From the NCBI GenBank assembly GCA_020137815.1, contig CM035358.1, positions 643,356-707,355 on the forward strand: 64,000 nucleotides of DNA, read 5' to 3'. This DNA comes from Hormiphora californensis (lineage: Eukaryota > Ctenophora > Tentaculata > Cydippida > Pleurobrachiidae). The number at the start of each line of letters is the position of its first letter. The stretch's first letter is position 1. A program made the position numbers and the translations under genes. Shown in pieces: positions 34,560-46,304 of this stretch. Below the pieces are notes generated by a model, which saw only the letters and a program-made list of their open reading frames with translations, made no database searches and was not told where the DNA came from.

Positions 34560-35378
34560 CGCTAAGATGCGTTTTGTGAAACTATAATTTTTGTTAAAAA
34601 TGTCAAAAAAATTTAAAAATGAACTCAATCCTATAGTACCCTATGTAACTCGATTAAACTTGATGGAACGGGGAACCCCTGCAGCCTGCAGTGGCGGCCG
34701 CGGGAGGCTTACTAACAGAGCTTTCCCAAGAATTTCTTGCAAAGAGCATGCTCTTGCTGTGTTACCGATGGAATGAGTCAAAGGTTTAAAGCAGAATAAA
34801 AGGATTAAGGAAGCGGGCTCCGAAAAACGTTTTCAAATTTAAGTTTCTAAAAGGAAACTTCGCGATCGCGATCGCGTTCGAGCTGTTTTATTTCCGAAAT
34901 CTTTTTGTCTGCTGCCCGTTTTGAAAACAAATGTAACGCGCGAAACAAATTTCATATTGCGTTGCCAAAGATCGCGCGCAATGAATTTAAATCAAATAAT
35001 TTTTGAACAAGTTTTTTTCTTCTAAATTTTAAAAACTGTTCCCGAAATTTAAATTTCACCGGTTTTCACCGTTTTTGTGCCCCACCAGTGCTCAAATTAC
35101 ATAGAAATGCAACAATATTTGTCAAATAATGTACTGTTAACCATCTATTGATGTTTTGTCACCCAAAGGATTACTTTAAACCACCCAAATGGTTCCACCC
35201 ACTACCCAGAGCGTGACCAATTGAAGAAAACTATCTTCAAATCGCTGCACCTACTCTAGCGCTTAAATCTTCGCTTTGAAGTTTTCATGGGCCATCAATG
35301 GTTATTATTTATGTCCACTTTTGCCACTAATTTTGAAATTTAAAATTTACAACTTTAGAATCAATTTTCTTAGATACC
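34560..35378. promoter_or_regulatory. divergent intergenic region between SDR and CDC73
   Basis: This 0.8 kb lies between oppositely oriented genes and is AT-rich, apart from a CGCGATCGCGATCGCG palindrome at about 34861-34876 and nearby GCGCG patches. It probably holds both promoters. The last bases before CDC73, TTTTCTTAG at 35365-35373, look like a trans-splice acceptor 5 nt from the ATG. No TATA box could be defended. Confidence 0.45.
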
Positions 35379-37261
35379 ATGGCAGATCCATTGACGTTAC
35401 TCCGGCAGTTTAACTCGAATAAGCGTGAAATCCAAGAGCGAGATGATCAGATTGTTTTTGGAGAGTTTGCGTATCTGAAAAATGTTAAGACAAACTACAT
35501 GGTGTACAAGGCCGGGGAGAGTGCGACGAAAGATTACTACACATTGGAAGCCCTTCACTTTATTCTCAAGAATGTCAGTATTCCCCATCCTATTTATGTC
35601 CAGAAAGCAGCTGCAGCAAAGGTCCCTGTGGTGAATCGAGTAGACAGAAAGGCTCTATTGGCATATCTCAATGGCGATACAGACACATCTGCTAGCATTG
35701 ACAAAAGTGCTCCTCTAGAGTTAGGAGCGAGTAGGTCCGCCCCAGTTAAACGGCCAAATGATACGGGGGATGGGAGTGAAGTTAAAAAGGCACGGATAGA
35801 GCTAGCCGATGTGCAGAGTAGTCTGGAGAAAACGGCAGCGAAATACACAGCCCGGACCGAGCCGGCCATTGGCGGTGTCACAGCCCCTGAATCGGGGTCC
35901 ACCATCAGCGAGGCAATCAGCGTGGAAACCATTGCAGCAATAAAAGCAAAGAGGTTTGCCAAGAAGAGGAGCACGATAAGGGGTGTGAATGAGGAGGAAG
36001 CCCCAGTAGCAGCCCCTCTACCAGAACCCCGGGGATCCTTCCTAGACTCCCAGATTGATGTTACTAGGGACATTGTGAGCAAGGAGCGGTCTCTGAGGAA
36101 CCGTAACAATGTGTTACAGAGTGTGGGTCGCACTTTCACCAACATTCTCTCCATTCTACAAGTTAAGAGCAGAGCTGAGCCGAGCAGGGCACCCTCCAAC
36201 AGTACATCTCATCACCAAGAGGAAAAGGGCCGGCAGATGCCGCCTAAGAGCTACAGTCGTTACGATCAGGAGAGATTTAGAGCGGAGAAGGAAACAGAGG
36301 AGTTCAAGATCGATACGCTGGGTGGTTTTGCTAGTATGAAACAGCAGAATACCCCAGCTGCTGCCCCTTCATCCAGCAACAACAACCGATCAAACAGTCA
36401 CAATCACCATCAACAAAAGGATCGGTCGAACAGCGGACATCCGAGATCAGCGGTCCAGGCGAAAAATCCGAAACGAGGTAACATTCCAGCTTCTTTCCAC
36501 ATTTTTAATGAGAAGTTTTAATTTGCCTAGCTCTACCCTCTTTCCGTGCACTCCGCCCGCTCTTTACAAATGTAAAGGAGGGTTAGAACATAACAAGTTT
36601 AATACGAATATCTTTTTTTCAGAGTCCAAGACACCTATTGTAATTGTGCCAGCGTCCATCAGTTCTCTTATAAATCTATACAACGTCCGAGATTTCCTTC
36701 AAGATAACAGGTAACGCATCAATTCATATTTTGTTTCTCAATTCTTTCTTTTTCTCTCTCTCTCTCTCTCTTACTCATATCTCTCTCCCAGCCCTCACTT
36801 CACACTCTCACTAGATTTGTGACTGCCCGGGAAAAGGAGATGCAGGGTTACAGGAAACAGAACGAGGTGACGATATCGAGAAAACGTGATCTGGTAGAGA
36901 TGAATGCTCTCAGGGGACACGCCGCACCCGTTACTGAAAATCAGGTGAAGATCTCTAACTAATTTATTGTTACCGACTGCCGACTGGCTATAAATGATTT
37001 ATTGTTGTTAACTAATTCCTCCTAATTTCAGATTGTCACTGTTCCGTATCGGATAGTTGATAATCCACTGAGACTGGAACGTAAGGACTGGGAGCGAGTT
37101 GTTGCTGTGTTTGTTGCCGGGCCTGCTTGGCAGTTTAAAGGGTGGCCGGGCCTTCTTCCTGACGGTAGCCCTGTCAATATTTTCACCAAGATGAAGGTAT
37201 TTTGACTGCCAGAATTTTTATCTAGTCAGTATACACTATACATATATCCGTTATCTAGCTT

Positions 37262-37299
<38 letters not shown>

Positions 37300-37322
37300 T
37301 CTCTCTCTCTCTCTCTCTCTAC

Positions 37323-37353
<31 letters not shown>

Positions 37354-37662
37354 TCTCTCTCTACCTCACACCTACACACACTCCCAGGCGTTTCACCTAA
37401 AGTTTGAGGAGGTAGCGATGGATAAGAATGTACTAAAGTGGGATGTAACCTTACTAACTGTCAGCAAGAACAAGCGACATCTCGATTCTGTATCTGCACT
37501 CAAATTCTGGGAAGAACTAGACAAGTAAGTGTTCCATAATTACGTCTCTTGATTACTATTATGTATGTAGTGTTCCACATATAATAATATGACTATATCT
37601 CTCCCTTAGTTGTCATTTTCTTCAGATTCATCGTCAAGAATAAGAGGCATTTACGATTCTAG
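35379..37662 (+). CDS. CDC73: parafibromin, PAF1-complex subunit CDC73
   Basis: Six exons (35379-36477, 36623-36710, 36815-36944, 37032-37196, 37388-37524, 37626-37662) encode 551 aa; human parafibromin is 531. As part of the PAF1 complex it travels with RNA polymerase II and promotes elongation and histone modification. The N-terminus [12 protein letters not shown] is nearly invariant in animals, followed by [17 protein letters not shown]. The middle is a basic low-complexity linker. The C-terminal Ras-like domain begins [18 protein letters not shown] and contains [20 protein letters not shown] and the terminal NKRHLRF. The first exon holds two thirds of the protein. The ATG is 5 nt after TTTTCTTAG. 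Hikeshi begins 353 nt downstream on the same strand. Confidence 0.96.
37266..37370. repeat. (CT)n tract serving as polypyrimidine tract of CDC73 intron 4
   Basis: Three CT runs separated by CACTCT and CTACCT directly precede the exon-5 acceptor at 37387. Confidence 0.9.
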
Positions 37663-37877
37663 CGGAACAGAGAAACAGACTCTATAACACCTTTCTCCTT
37701 TTTCACTGTTTTGATCTGCAAAGAGGACAATTTATTATCACTTAATTTCAGACACCATGTACTAAGCATTTACAACGAAATTGCCATCTTAACTTTGAAA
37801 AATGCTGCAAGTTACTCCTGCACTTTTTTACCCCACTCCCGCCTATATAATATAATAATTTACAGTGTCTTGTACTA

Positions 37878-37995
37878 CCACCACTTGACCCCTCTATCTC
37901 ACTAACACCACTTGACCCCAGCTCTATCTCATTAACACCACTTGACCCCAGCTCTATCTCACTAACACACCTGTATTAACACCACTTGACCCCTC
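37878..37995. repeat. about 30-bp direct repeats before Hikeshi
   Basis: ACCACTTGACCCC followed by a pyrimidine-rich part and CTCA(C/T)TAACA occurs four times between the CDC73 stop and the Hikeshi acceptor. In operon-like spacing this intercistronic, pyrimidine-rich sequence could matter for 3'-end formation or acceptor choice. Confidence 0.75.
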
Positions 37996-38014
37996 CCTCT
38001 ATTTAGGATGCGCC

Positions 38015-38703
38015 ATGTTCGCGTGTCTGATAGCAGGACAACTACCTAACACAGAGTTTGTGCGTGTTACTGAAACACAGTTCATTTGCAATGTTACAGT
38101 GGTAGCTGGAACACACCACATTGTAGTTTTTACTACTGAACCATTCCCAGATGGATATGGGGGTAAGTAGGGGAGAAGTGGGATTGGGGGGGGGGGGGAT
38201 ATGAATTATGAGCAATGGGGTAAGTGGGGGAGATGAAATTATGATATTACAACTACATCTAATTCACCCATCTATGTCCAGGAGCGATATATTTCAACTG
38301 GCCCAATCCTGAACCAGTTTGGCAGTACCTCGGCTACATAACAAACGACAAACCTTCTGCAATATTCAAAGTATCCAAGGGATCCACGGCACCCTCTTTG
38401 GCGGTGTTTGGTGGTGCTAGCACCAACTCCCAGCTGCCCCAACTAGGTGTCATGGTGACGCCCCTCAGTGAGCTGGCCCAGATGACAGCAGTCAGCGAGA
38501 ATAAGTCTCTGAGTGTGGCCAGTAACGTTCAGTTTGTACAGAACATGTTGGAGAACCTTTACAATTATCTCACTAGTTTCTCAGTGACTCAAAGTGAGAT
38601 GACACCCTGTACTGATAGTTGGGTTAAAATAAACCATCTTAACGGGTGGTATGAACGTTTCAAATCACGGATGAGCAATGATCCTGACTTTTGGAAAAAG
38701 TGA
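38015..38703 (+). CDS. HIKESHI: Hikeshi (OPI10 homologue), HSP70 nuclear import factor
   Basis: Two exons (38015-38162 and 38282-38703, phase 1) give 189 aa; human Hikeshi is 197. The protein carries HSP70 through nuclear pores during heat stress. Matches run over the whole length: MFACLIAGQLPNTEF at the start, HHIVVFTTEPFPDGYGGAIYF, a WQYLGYITNDKPSAIFKVS core, QNMLENLYNYLTSFSV, and the C-terminal WYERFKSRMSNDPDFWKK. An ATTTAG acceptor-like site ends 8 nt before the ATG. An upstream ATG at 38008 opens only a short frame. Spacing is 353 nt after CDC73 and about 200 nt before the CDK9 acceptor, suggesting a shared transcript. Confidence 0.95.
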
Positions 38704-38914
38704 CAGTTTTATTTATCACACGTCGTAACTTATTTATTTTGTAATCTCTTTTTTTGAAGAATCACGGTTTTCCTATTTTCGGTACCCCATCTCTCAGTTC
38801 TCACCTTCCCCTATAATATTCCACTGTTGATCTACCAGCCATTTCTTTAATTAACTAATTAACTAATTAACTAATTAACTAATGATACTAATGATATTGT
38901 AGCCCCTGTAGAAG

Positions 38915-41613
38915 ATGGGCTCACGTACGGAACCTCCTGATAAAGATTACTCCTATCCCCTACTGCAATGATATCTCAAAGTACGAGAAGATCTTCAAAA
39001 TAGGACAGGGAACTTTCGGAGAAGTCTTCAAAGCTCGGGAAAATGTAAGTAGAAGAATAACAGTGAACACGCCCCCTCAGCTCCATCCTGCCCCGTTATT
39101 AAACAATTTGGCAAGCTTGTAAGGATGGTTCATATTTTACTAAGTTTTATCTCCTATTTGTAGTGTCAGGGAGGGAAGGTAGTTGCACTCAAGAAGATTC
39201 TTATGGAGAATGAGCAAGAGGGGTTCCCAATCACCGCACTCAGAGAGATCAAGATCTTACAGTTATTAAGGACATGAGAATATCGTTACACTATACGTGA
39301 AGTACTAATTTAGAGCAAAAACTAATTGAAATTAGTTCGCCAGAAAGGTGGCCCATTTTGAACTTACTCCTTCATTTCTGTCACCTTTGAGTTGAGTCTT
39401 CAAAGACATTGAGGTATCCGTAAACTTTTCCGCCTTAAACTCAAAGGTGACGGAAATGAAGGAGTAAGTTCAAAATGGGCCACCTTTCTGGCGAACTAAT
39501 TTCAATTAGTTTTTGCTCTAAATTTGTACTCTTTTTTGGTCGTTTGAGGTCATTTATGACCTCAAACAACTAAGATAATTGTCAACTAAAGTGTTCAAAT
39601 GTAATTCAAATGTATCCTGGGTTGTAGAAAACTGATTTGACGAAATTTTCAAAATTCGACGTCGTTTTGACGTCGTGACGTCACATGTGACGTCACGACG
39701 ACGTAAAAAATTATGGCAGACTATTTGGCCAATGAAGCACTAAACGTGTGAAAAGTTTTAAAGGCCATGGTAGTCAAGAACTGAAGTTATTGCACGAAAT
39801 ATGAGTTTTTTCGTGGATTTTCACATCAAATTTTTGAGTTCCGACGCGTTTTAAGGTCTAAAAATGACAAGTTAGAGAAATTCGCTATATAGTATCTGAA
39901 AGTTCAGACAATTTGCCACTAACGATTTTCCGTCAAATCAGGAATCAGAATACGTCTTGAGGGTGTTAGAGGCGTTTGAAAATATTTGGTCTGAGATTTT
40001 TCAATGACGTCACTTTGTGACGTCACTACGGTCGTCATAGTGGCTATTTTCACTTGAAACCTTAACTAATGCATGCCCCGAACGATTTCCTAACGGATAA
40101 AACTTGGTTCAAGTCTCTAACTAGTATGGTTCGGGCTACAAGTGTTACACAGTGAAGCGTCTATATCTATATATCTATATATCTATCTATCTATCTATCT
40201 ATCTATTAAGTCATGGAAATGTTGTCAAAAACTGCCCGAACCTAGAAATCATTAGGGGCAAGCTAATTTTTGCACAATCCGATAGTCAATAGGCCCCTGA
40301 ACCACCAAAAAAAAGTCCCAAGCCCAACTCCTGGGGGAAGTGCCCCTAATTGGCCCTAATTGATTACAGTGTATTTGTAACCATCAATTAAATCGTAAAT
40401 CGTCTTAGGAAAGGAGTAGAGGGAAAACCAAGGGCACTAAAGTGTTCAGCGTCCTCGCATTAGTGGGGGTAGGTGCTGGAATTAAGTCTCTATCTCATCT
40501 GGTTAATTAGATAATTGGATAATTAGGTTTGCACAGAGCCGTTTTTTGGCTACATGGCTATAGCCACTTAGGAAAAGAGTAGAGACAAAACCGAGGGCAC
40601 TAAAATGATCAGCGTCCTCGAATTAGTGGGGGTAGGTGCTAAAATTAAGTCTATCTCATCTGGTTAATTAGATAATTGGATAATTAGATCCGCACATAGC
40701 CGTTTTTGGCCACATGGCTATAGCCACTTGGGAATGGTTTAGAGACTTTTCACTGGTGCCATTTTGTAGGCAATGGCTAAGTTATGGGGGGTCGTGGTCG
40801 GACTTTTAAGCTCTATCTCAAACCGTTTAGCCGTTATTTGGATTCAAAGGTGCTGAAAATGAGCAAAAAATGGTAAAAAGTACGATTTTGAGCCTCTTTG
40901 TGGATCTTTGAATCCAAATAACGGCTAAACGGTTTGAGATAGAGCTTAAAAGTCCGACCACGACCCCCCATAACTTAGCCATTGCCTACAAAATGGCACC
41001 AGTGAAAAGTCTCTAAACCATTCCCAAGTGGCTATAGCCATGTGGCCAAAAACGGCTATGTGCGGATCTAATTATCCAATTATCTAATTAACCAGATGAG
41101 ATAGACTTAATTTTAGCACCTACCCCCACTAATTCGAGGACGCTGATCATTTTAGTGCCCTCGGTTTTGTCTCTACTCTTTTCCTAAGTGGCTATAGCCA
41201 TGTAGCCAAAAAACGGCTCTGTGCAAACCTAATTATCCAATTATCTAATTAACCAGATGAGATAGAGACTTAATTCCAGCACCTACCCCCACTAATGCGA
41301 GGACGCTGAACACTTTAGTGCCCTTGGTTTTCCCTCTACTCCTTTCCTAAGACGATTTACGATTTAATTGATGGTTACAAATACACTGTAATCAATTAGG
41401 GCCAATTAGGGGCACTTCCCCCAGGAGTTGGGCTTGGGACTTTTTTTTGGTGGTTCAGGGGCCTATTGACTATCGGATTGTGCAAAAATTAGCTTGCCCC
41501 TAATGATTTCTTGGTTCTAACAAGAATTCCATGAATTATATATATATACCTACTAGAAAGCCCGTTGGCTGGACCCCGTTGATGTCTCTCTCTCCCTCTC
41601 TCTTCCCCCCCTC

Positions 41614-41691
<78 letters not shown>

Positions 41692-41835
41692 CCATTCTCT
41701 CACTTCATCTCTTCATCATATCCTTTCTCTATCTCTCTCTGTCCCTCTATCTCTCTTTCCCTCTATCTCTCTATCTCTCGCTCTATCTAGCTCGCTGTCC
41801 CTCTGTATCTCTATCTTTCTCGCTCCATCTCTCTC

Positions 41836-41919
<84 letters not shown>

Positions 41920-44900
41920 AGCTCTCTCCCTCTCTATCTCTCTTTGTCTCTATCTCTACCTCTCTCACCCACTCTCTCTCTCACCCTCTTACTCCATCAT
42001 GTCGGGCTGAAGAATATGGAGGTTGGTAGAGTGGTAGAGATCGTGATGAACATCAAGGGTCATCGTTAGATGGCTGCTTGAAACGTGTCGAATTAGGTGA
42101 TAAACATCCGTAGAATTGTAGCTGTGTAGAGTAGTTAAGGGTACGCTAACCAAAAATTTTTTTCGAGTGCAGGGAAATCTCTCACCGTAGGGTTGTAGGC
42201 CATACCAAGGAGACCTCAAATATGCAATTTTAGCCCTTAAGTCGAATTCATATTTTTGCTACAGCTGTTTAAAAAATGTCCTGTAAATACGTTTTTGGCA
42301 TCTCAAAAATTTTTTTCTAAAGATAGGAGCATGAAAATTTGGGGATTTGAAGAGGACATAAAGGTGAATAACCACAAAAATTTTTTTCGCAATCCGAGCT
42401 GATTTCCGGTCCTGAGATGGATTTCTTTTTTTCCACTTTAACGCCCTATTTGGCAAAGTTCCGAAAACATGTGAAAGCTGTAAATTGGTGAAAAGTTGCG
42501 TCTAACGATTATCTAAGTGGCCATAAATTTTGGGCGTGTCCTTATTTGAGATAAGCTGTACAGAGTTTTTTTTGTGAAAGCCGTCATTTCAGAAATAAAT
42601 TAATTCCCTGTATCTCAAAAACGACTGATCGTAGAGACCTGAGACTATGCTTAAACGATTCAGAAGGTCCGATTTTGGGGGGGTCTTCTGAGAGACATTT
42701 TGCTCCTACTTCAACCGTTTTTGCTGTAATTGCGAAAAACAAATTCTATGAAAAGGGCAAAAGCTAAACTCCAATATCCTGTAATTAGGGAATTTTAGCT
42801 AAGAAAGGACCGAAACTATGGAAAAGTGTGTAACAAGCTAATTCCTTCACTATTTGGTCCATATGGGTCCCTATAATCACCAAAAACAAAATCACAAAAA
42901 ATCCACGATGGCGAAGATGGGTTTTTGTTTTTCGCAATTACAGCAAAAACGGTTGAAGTAGGAGCAAAATGTCTCTCAGAAGACCCCCCCAAAATCGGAC
43001 CTTCTGAATCGTTTAAGCATAGTCTCAGGTCTCTACGATCAGTCGTTTTTGAGATACAGGGAATTAATTTATTTCTGAAATGACGGCTTTCACAAAAAAT
43101 ACTCTGTACAGCTTATCTCAAAAAAGGACACGCCCAAAATTTATGGCCACTTAGATAATCGTTAGACGCAACTTTTCACCAATTTACAGCTTTCACATGT
43201 TTTCGGAACTTTGCCAAATAGGGCGTTAAAGTGGAAAAAAAGAAATCCATCTCAGGACCGGAAATCAGCTCGGATTGCGAAAAATTTTTTTGTGGTTATT
43301 CACCTTCATGTCCTCTTCAAATCCCCAAATTTTCATGCTCCTATCTTTAGAAAAAAAATTTTGAGATGCCAAAAACGTATTTACAGAACATTTTTTAAAC
43401 AGCTGTAGCAAAAATATGAATTCGACTTAAGGGCTAAAATTGCATATTTGAGGTCTCCTTGGTATGGCCTACAACCCTACGGTGAGAGATTTCCCTGCAC
43501 TCGAAAAAAATTTTTGGTTAGCGTACCCTTAACGGGGGTACGTAGGTAGAAACGCTTTGGTATTCATCGGGGCCGAAGCAGTAGATGGCAAAACACCGCA
43601 GGAACACGCAACAAACAACCAACAACATGCACGTGCAGTATTCACACCCTTGCCCACCAACCATAACAACCCCTTGATTCGCACGGGCAAATGGGCAAAT
43701 TGTTGCACGCTAGTGTTGCAAGCTAGGATACTCCATCATCACGCCACTCATTTGTACTTTATAATATAGATCGCCACACTGAATTTTCTGTTTTGGGGGT
43801 GGTGTCATAACTTGCGACCGGACTGAGCTAGCTACTTCAAATTTTTACCGTCAGTAGAGGTCTATGTGGAGCTTCTTAGTACCAAATTTCAGCCTCCTAG
43901 CTCATCTGGTTCCTGAGTTAGGAGGGGTCGAAAAGTGCCAAAATGGGCTAAAACTTCAAAATTGTTATATCTACGCTGTTGGCAAGCGGGCCCACTTTTT
44001 CGGGAAAAGTTTTTGGGGGGATGGGATGGGGCCACCTTTGCGCTTGCCAGCGCAGTGATTTCTCTTGAAACAACTACACGAAACCGACCAATCAATCACA
44101 CTTGAGAACTTGTTGTAAACAAGCAGTCCACAATGCTTTCAATCGTCTTTTTCACCAGGAAATCTGTAGGAGCAAATCTCAAGCAAAACGGAAGTTTAAA
44201 CCCAGTATTTATCTTGTGTTTGAGTTTTGTGAACACGATTTGGCGGGACTGTTGAAAAATCCAGAGGTCAAATTCTCGGCTCCAGAGAAAAAGAAGATAG
44301 CAAATCAGTTATTTACCGGACTACATTACATCCATAAAAACAAGGTAGAATGTTTTCTTGATGTTGATATTTTATCCATTTCAATGTTATGTTGTATCCG
44401 GAAGTCTGAAGATGAGGAGTGTTGCTGCTACAGTGAGATCAGAGAACAGAGAAACTTGTCTACAACTTTTACCTCTATCACTCGTTAAGTGCGCGTTTTG
44501 GCAGTGGAAGGTATCTGCGCGCGTTATTGTTAGTATTTGCCCCACGTACTCTACATCTTCCCGCATTTCTCTAACATCTTGTTCTCTCAGATCCTCCATC
44601 GAGATATGAAAACAGCTAACATCCTGATAACGAGAAATGGTGTCCTAAAATTGGCTGATTTTGGACTTGCCAGAGCGTTCAGTTCCACTAACAGACGTTA
44701 CACTAACCGTGTAGTTACACTATGGTAGGTCCACTTTCTAAACTTGTCTCATCTTGACCCTCTCTCACACATCTAACTCCAATCTATCATCAGGTACCGG
44801 CCTCCAGAGTTGATCCTGGGAGAGAAGGAGTATGGCCCTGAGGTAGATATCTGGGGTGCTGGGTGTATTGTAGCTGAGCTGTGGACTGAGGCACCTCTTA

Positions 44901-45431
44901 TGCAGGTACATTATCGTAGATTTAGTAGGAGGAATTAGTGGAGGAATTAGTGTTTATATCCAATGTTAATTTAGCTGATATTCACAACACACACACCGGT
45001 TTATTTATCTCTATACCTTGCAGGGTAACACTGAGCAAGAACAGTTGAACCTGATCTGTAACCTGTGTGGATCCATCACCCCCGAAGTATGGCCAAGTGT
45101 TCGGAAGTTTGATCTCTTTAAAAAGATGAACCTCCCTGAAAACAAGAACAGAAAGATCAAGGAGCGACTCAGGCTATTTGTTAGGGACAACTATGCCCTG
45201 GACCTTCTTGACAAGTTGTTTATCCTGGACCCAGCCAAGAGAATCAATAGTGAGGATGCTCTAGATCATGATTTCTTTTGGAATGATCCCATGCCTGCTA
45301 ATGATCTATCTGCCGCGATGGGAGAGTTGATAACCAGTAATTTTGATATGTTTAGTAGTAGGCAAGGGAGGCAGGGTAGACATGGGAAGGTAGGAGGCAC
45401 TGCTAATGTGACTCATTCCAAAGTGTTTTAA
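38915..45431 (+). CDS. CDK9: cyclin-dependent kinase 9 (P-TEFb catalytic subunit), with two frame breaks
   Basis: Six exons: 38903(ATG 38915)-39044, 39164-39296, 44159-44344, 44591-44724, 44794-44905 and 45024-45431. With cyclin T the kinase phosphorylates the RNA polymerase II CTD and releases paused polymerase. Motifs: [17 protein letters not shown] (Gly loop), VVALKKI (VAIK lysine), [17 protein letters not shown] (PITALRE), [30 protein letters not shown], and the T-loop [14 protein letters not shown]. The tail ends KVF. Two breaks disturb the frame: the ATG frame reaches TGA just before DISKYEK (a CCCC run at about 38954 has one C too many), and in exon 2 LLR is followed by HENIVTLY only after dropping one base at about 39270-39273. 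Both fixes restore strict family spacing. Intron 2 (4.9 kb) is packed with foldback repeats. Confidence 0.9.
39301..39530. mobile_element. 230-bp foldback element at the CDK9 exon-2 donor
   Basis: Arms of about 90-100 bp (AGTACTAATTTAGAGCAAAAAC and its complement ending at 39530) enclose a short loop. The outer end lies only 4 nt from the GT of the exon-2 donor at 39297, so the element has rewritten the intron start. Confidence 0.9.
40237..41519. mobile_element. 1.28-kb foldback element (AAATCATTAGGGGC termini)
   Basis: Arms of about 620 bp are near-perfect inverted copies, from the outer AGAAATCATTAGGGGCAAGC end to a loop of roughly 50 bp around 40870-40910. Each arm contains the module CTTAGGAAA(A/G)GAGTAGAG..GCGTCCTCG, which is itself present twice per arm and again in the element at 47985-48932. 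No protein is encoded. It occupies part of CDK9 intron 2. The remaining intron sequence 39531-40236 has an (ATCT)n tract near 40160-40205 and no gene I recognise. Confidence 0.9.
41586..41697. repeat. (CT)n tract in CDK9 intron 2
   Basis: CT dinucleotides interrupted once or twice by CCCCCC and TATCT; a second long tract lies at about 41834-41910. Reading frames of Ser-Leu repeats here are artefacts. Confidence 0.9.
42134..43533. mobile_element. 1.4-kb foldback element (GTTAAGGGTACGC termini)
   Basis: Near-perfect arms of about 610 bp run inward from GTTAAGGGTACGCTAACC at 42134 and its complement ending at 43533, to CTGTAATTGCGAAAAACAAA at about 42724 and its complement near 42944. The loop is about 190 bp and contains GTAACAAGCTAATTCCTTCAC, close to the terminal sequence of the 47985-48932 element. 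The twin 65-aa frames (42259-42456 minus, 43211-43408 plus) are mirror images of the arms. Confidence 0.9.
43534..44158. other. rest of CDK9 intron 2
   Basis: No element boundary or gene was recognised. The tract before 44158 ends in a normal pyrimidine-rich acceptor. Confidence 0.5.
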
Positions 45432-45526
45432 CTGTATCACACGACCCCTTTCTAACAAGAGAGAATATCAGACGAGACGCAGCTATTTTATAACATATAT
45501 CCATTTTTATTGAATCGTTTATTGAC

Positions 45527-45714
45527 TAAGCCTCCTCTCTCTGTATTTCCCCAGCCTCCTCTCTGTATTTCCCCAGCCTCCTCTCTGTATTTCCCCAGCC
45601 TCCTCTCTGTATTTACCCACCCTCCTCTCTGTATTTACCCACCCTCCTCTCTGTATTTACCCACCCTCCTCTCTGTATTTACCCACCCCCCTCTCTGTAT
45701 TTACCCACCTCTCT
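45527..45714. repeat. 22-bp tandem repeats between CDK9 and PCBD
   Basis: Eight or nine copies of CCTCCTCTCTGTATTT(A/C)CCCA(C/G) fill the space between the two genes and lead into the TTTTATAG acceptor at 45725. The pyrimidine-rich content would suit a trans-splice acceptor region. Confidence 0.9.
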
Positions 45715-45728
45715 CTGTTTTATAGCAC

Positions 45729-46130
45729 ATGTCGCTCACCAGACTCCTCCTAAGAACTCTCCCCTCCTCAACCACCCTCACTATTCGTCCCCTCACTTCT
45801 GTTACAGCCACTATGTCCGCTGCCAAGATAGCTAAACTGTCCGAAGAAGAGCGAACTGTGGACCTAAAGCCCGTCCTGGAGGCTGGCTGGGCAACAACTG
45901 AGGGTAGAGATGCTATCAAGAAAGAATTCCTGTTCCGGGATTTTAACGAAGCCTTTGGTTTCATGTCCCGAGTTGCTCTTAGAGCTGACAAAGTGGATCA
46001 CCATCCGGAGTGGTTCAATGTATACAACAGGGTGGAGATCACTCTGTCTACTCATGATTGTGGTGGTGTCTCCTCCAGGGATATTGACCTGGCCAAGTTT
46101 ATTGATGAAGCAGCTGCTAAGATGAAATAG
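45729..46130 (+). CDS. PCBD: pterin-4a-carbinolamine dehydratase (PCBD/DCoH)
   Basis: The intronless 133-aa frame begins 3 nt after a TTTTATAG acceptor. The enzyme dehydrates 4a-hydroxytetrahydropterin to recycle tetrahydrobiopterin for aromatic amino-acid hydroxylases; PCBD1 also dimerises HNF1. The motif [20 protein letters not shown] contains the two catalytic histidines and the third one further on; DIDLAKFI closes the fold. The first 28 residues are Ser/Thr/Arg/Leu-rich without acids and resemble a mitochondrial presequence, as in PCBD2. Met29 would give a cytosolic form of normal PCBD1 length. It lies 298 nt after CDK9 and 174 nt before CC2D1 on the same strand. Confidence 0.95.
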   Translation: MSLTRLLLRTLPSSTTLTIRPLTSVTATMSAAKIAKLSEEERTVDLKPVLEAGWATTEGRDAIKKEFLFRDFNEAFGFMSRVALRADKVDHHPEWFNVYNRVEITLSTHDCGGVSSRDIDLAKFIDEAAAKMK

Positions 46131-46304
46131 GTGGTCAATTAAATTAGGTATCATGGGTAGAACAATTGGGTTTTGTGAGATGTTTTGAACAATGTTTGTA
46201 AATTATGCACTTTTTATCTTTACCAGTTTTTCAGTCCACTTGAATAGTATCCCTTTCTCCAACTATCCTTAACTCCCCTCAATATATAGCATGATGGTCT
46301 GATA

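Noticed and set aside
38912-39290. Programmed +1 frameshifting at TGA codons of CDK9
   Set aside because: Shifting at the stop codons would give PLLQDIS and RTENIV, while the family-conserved PYCNDIS and RHENIV require the shift a few codons earlier; an indel fits better. Kept only as a hypothesis in the findings.
41489-42010. Ser/Leu and Arg/Glu repeat proteins in CT/GA tracts (also near 21022, 24563, 51213)
   Set aside because: Low-complexity dinucleotide translations without splice or homology support.
42259-43408. Two identical 65-aa frames on opposite strands
   Set aside because: They are the same sequence in the two arms of a foldback element.
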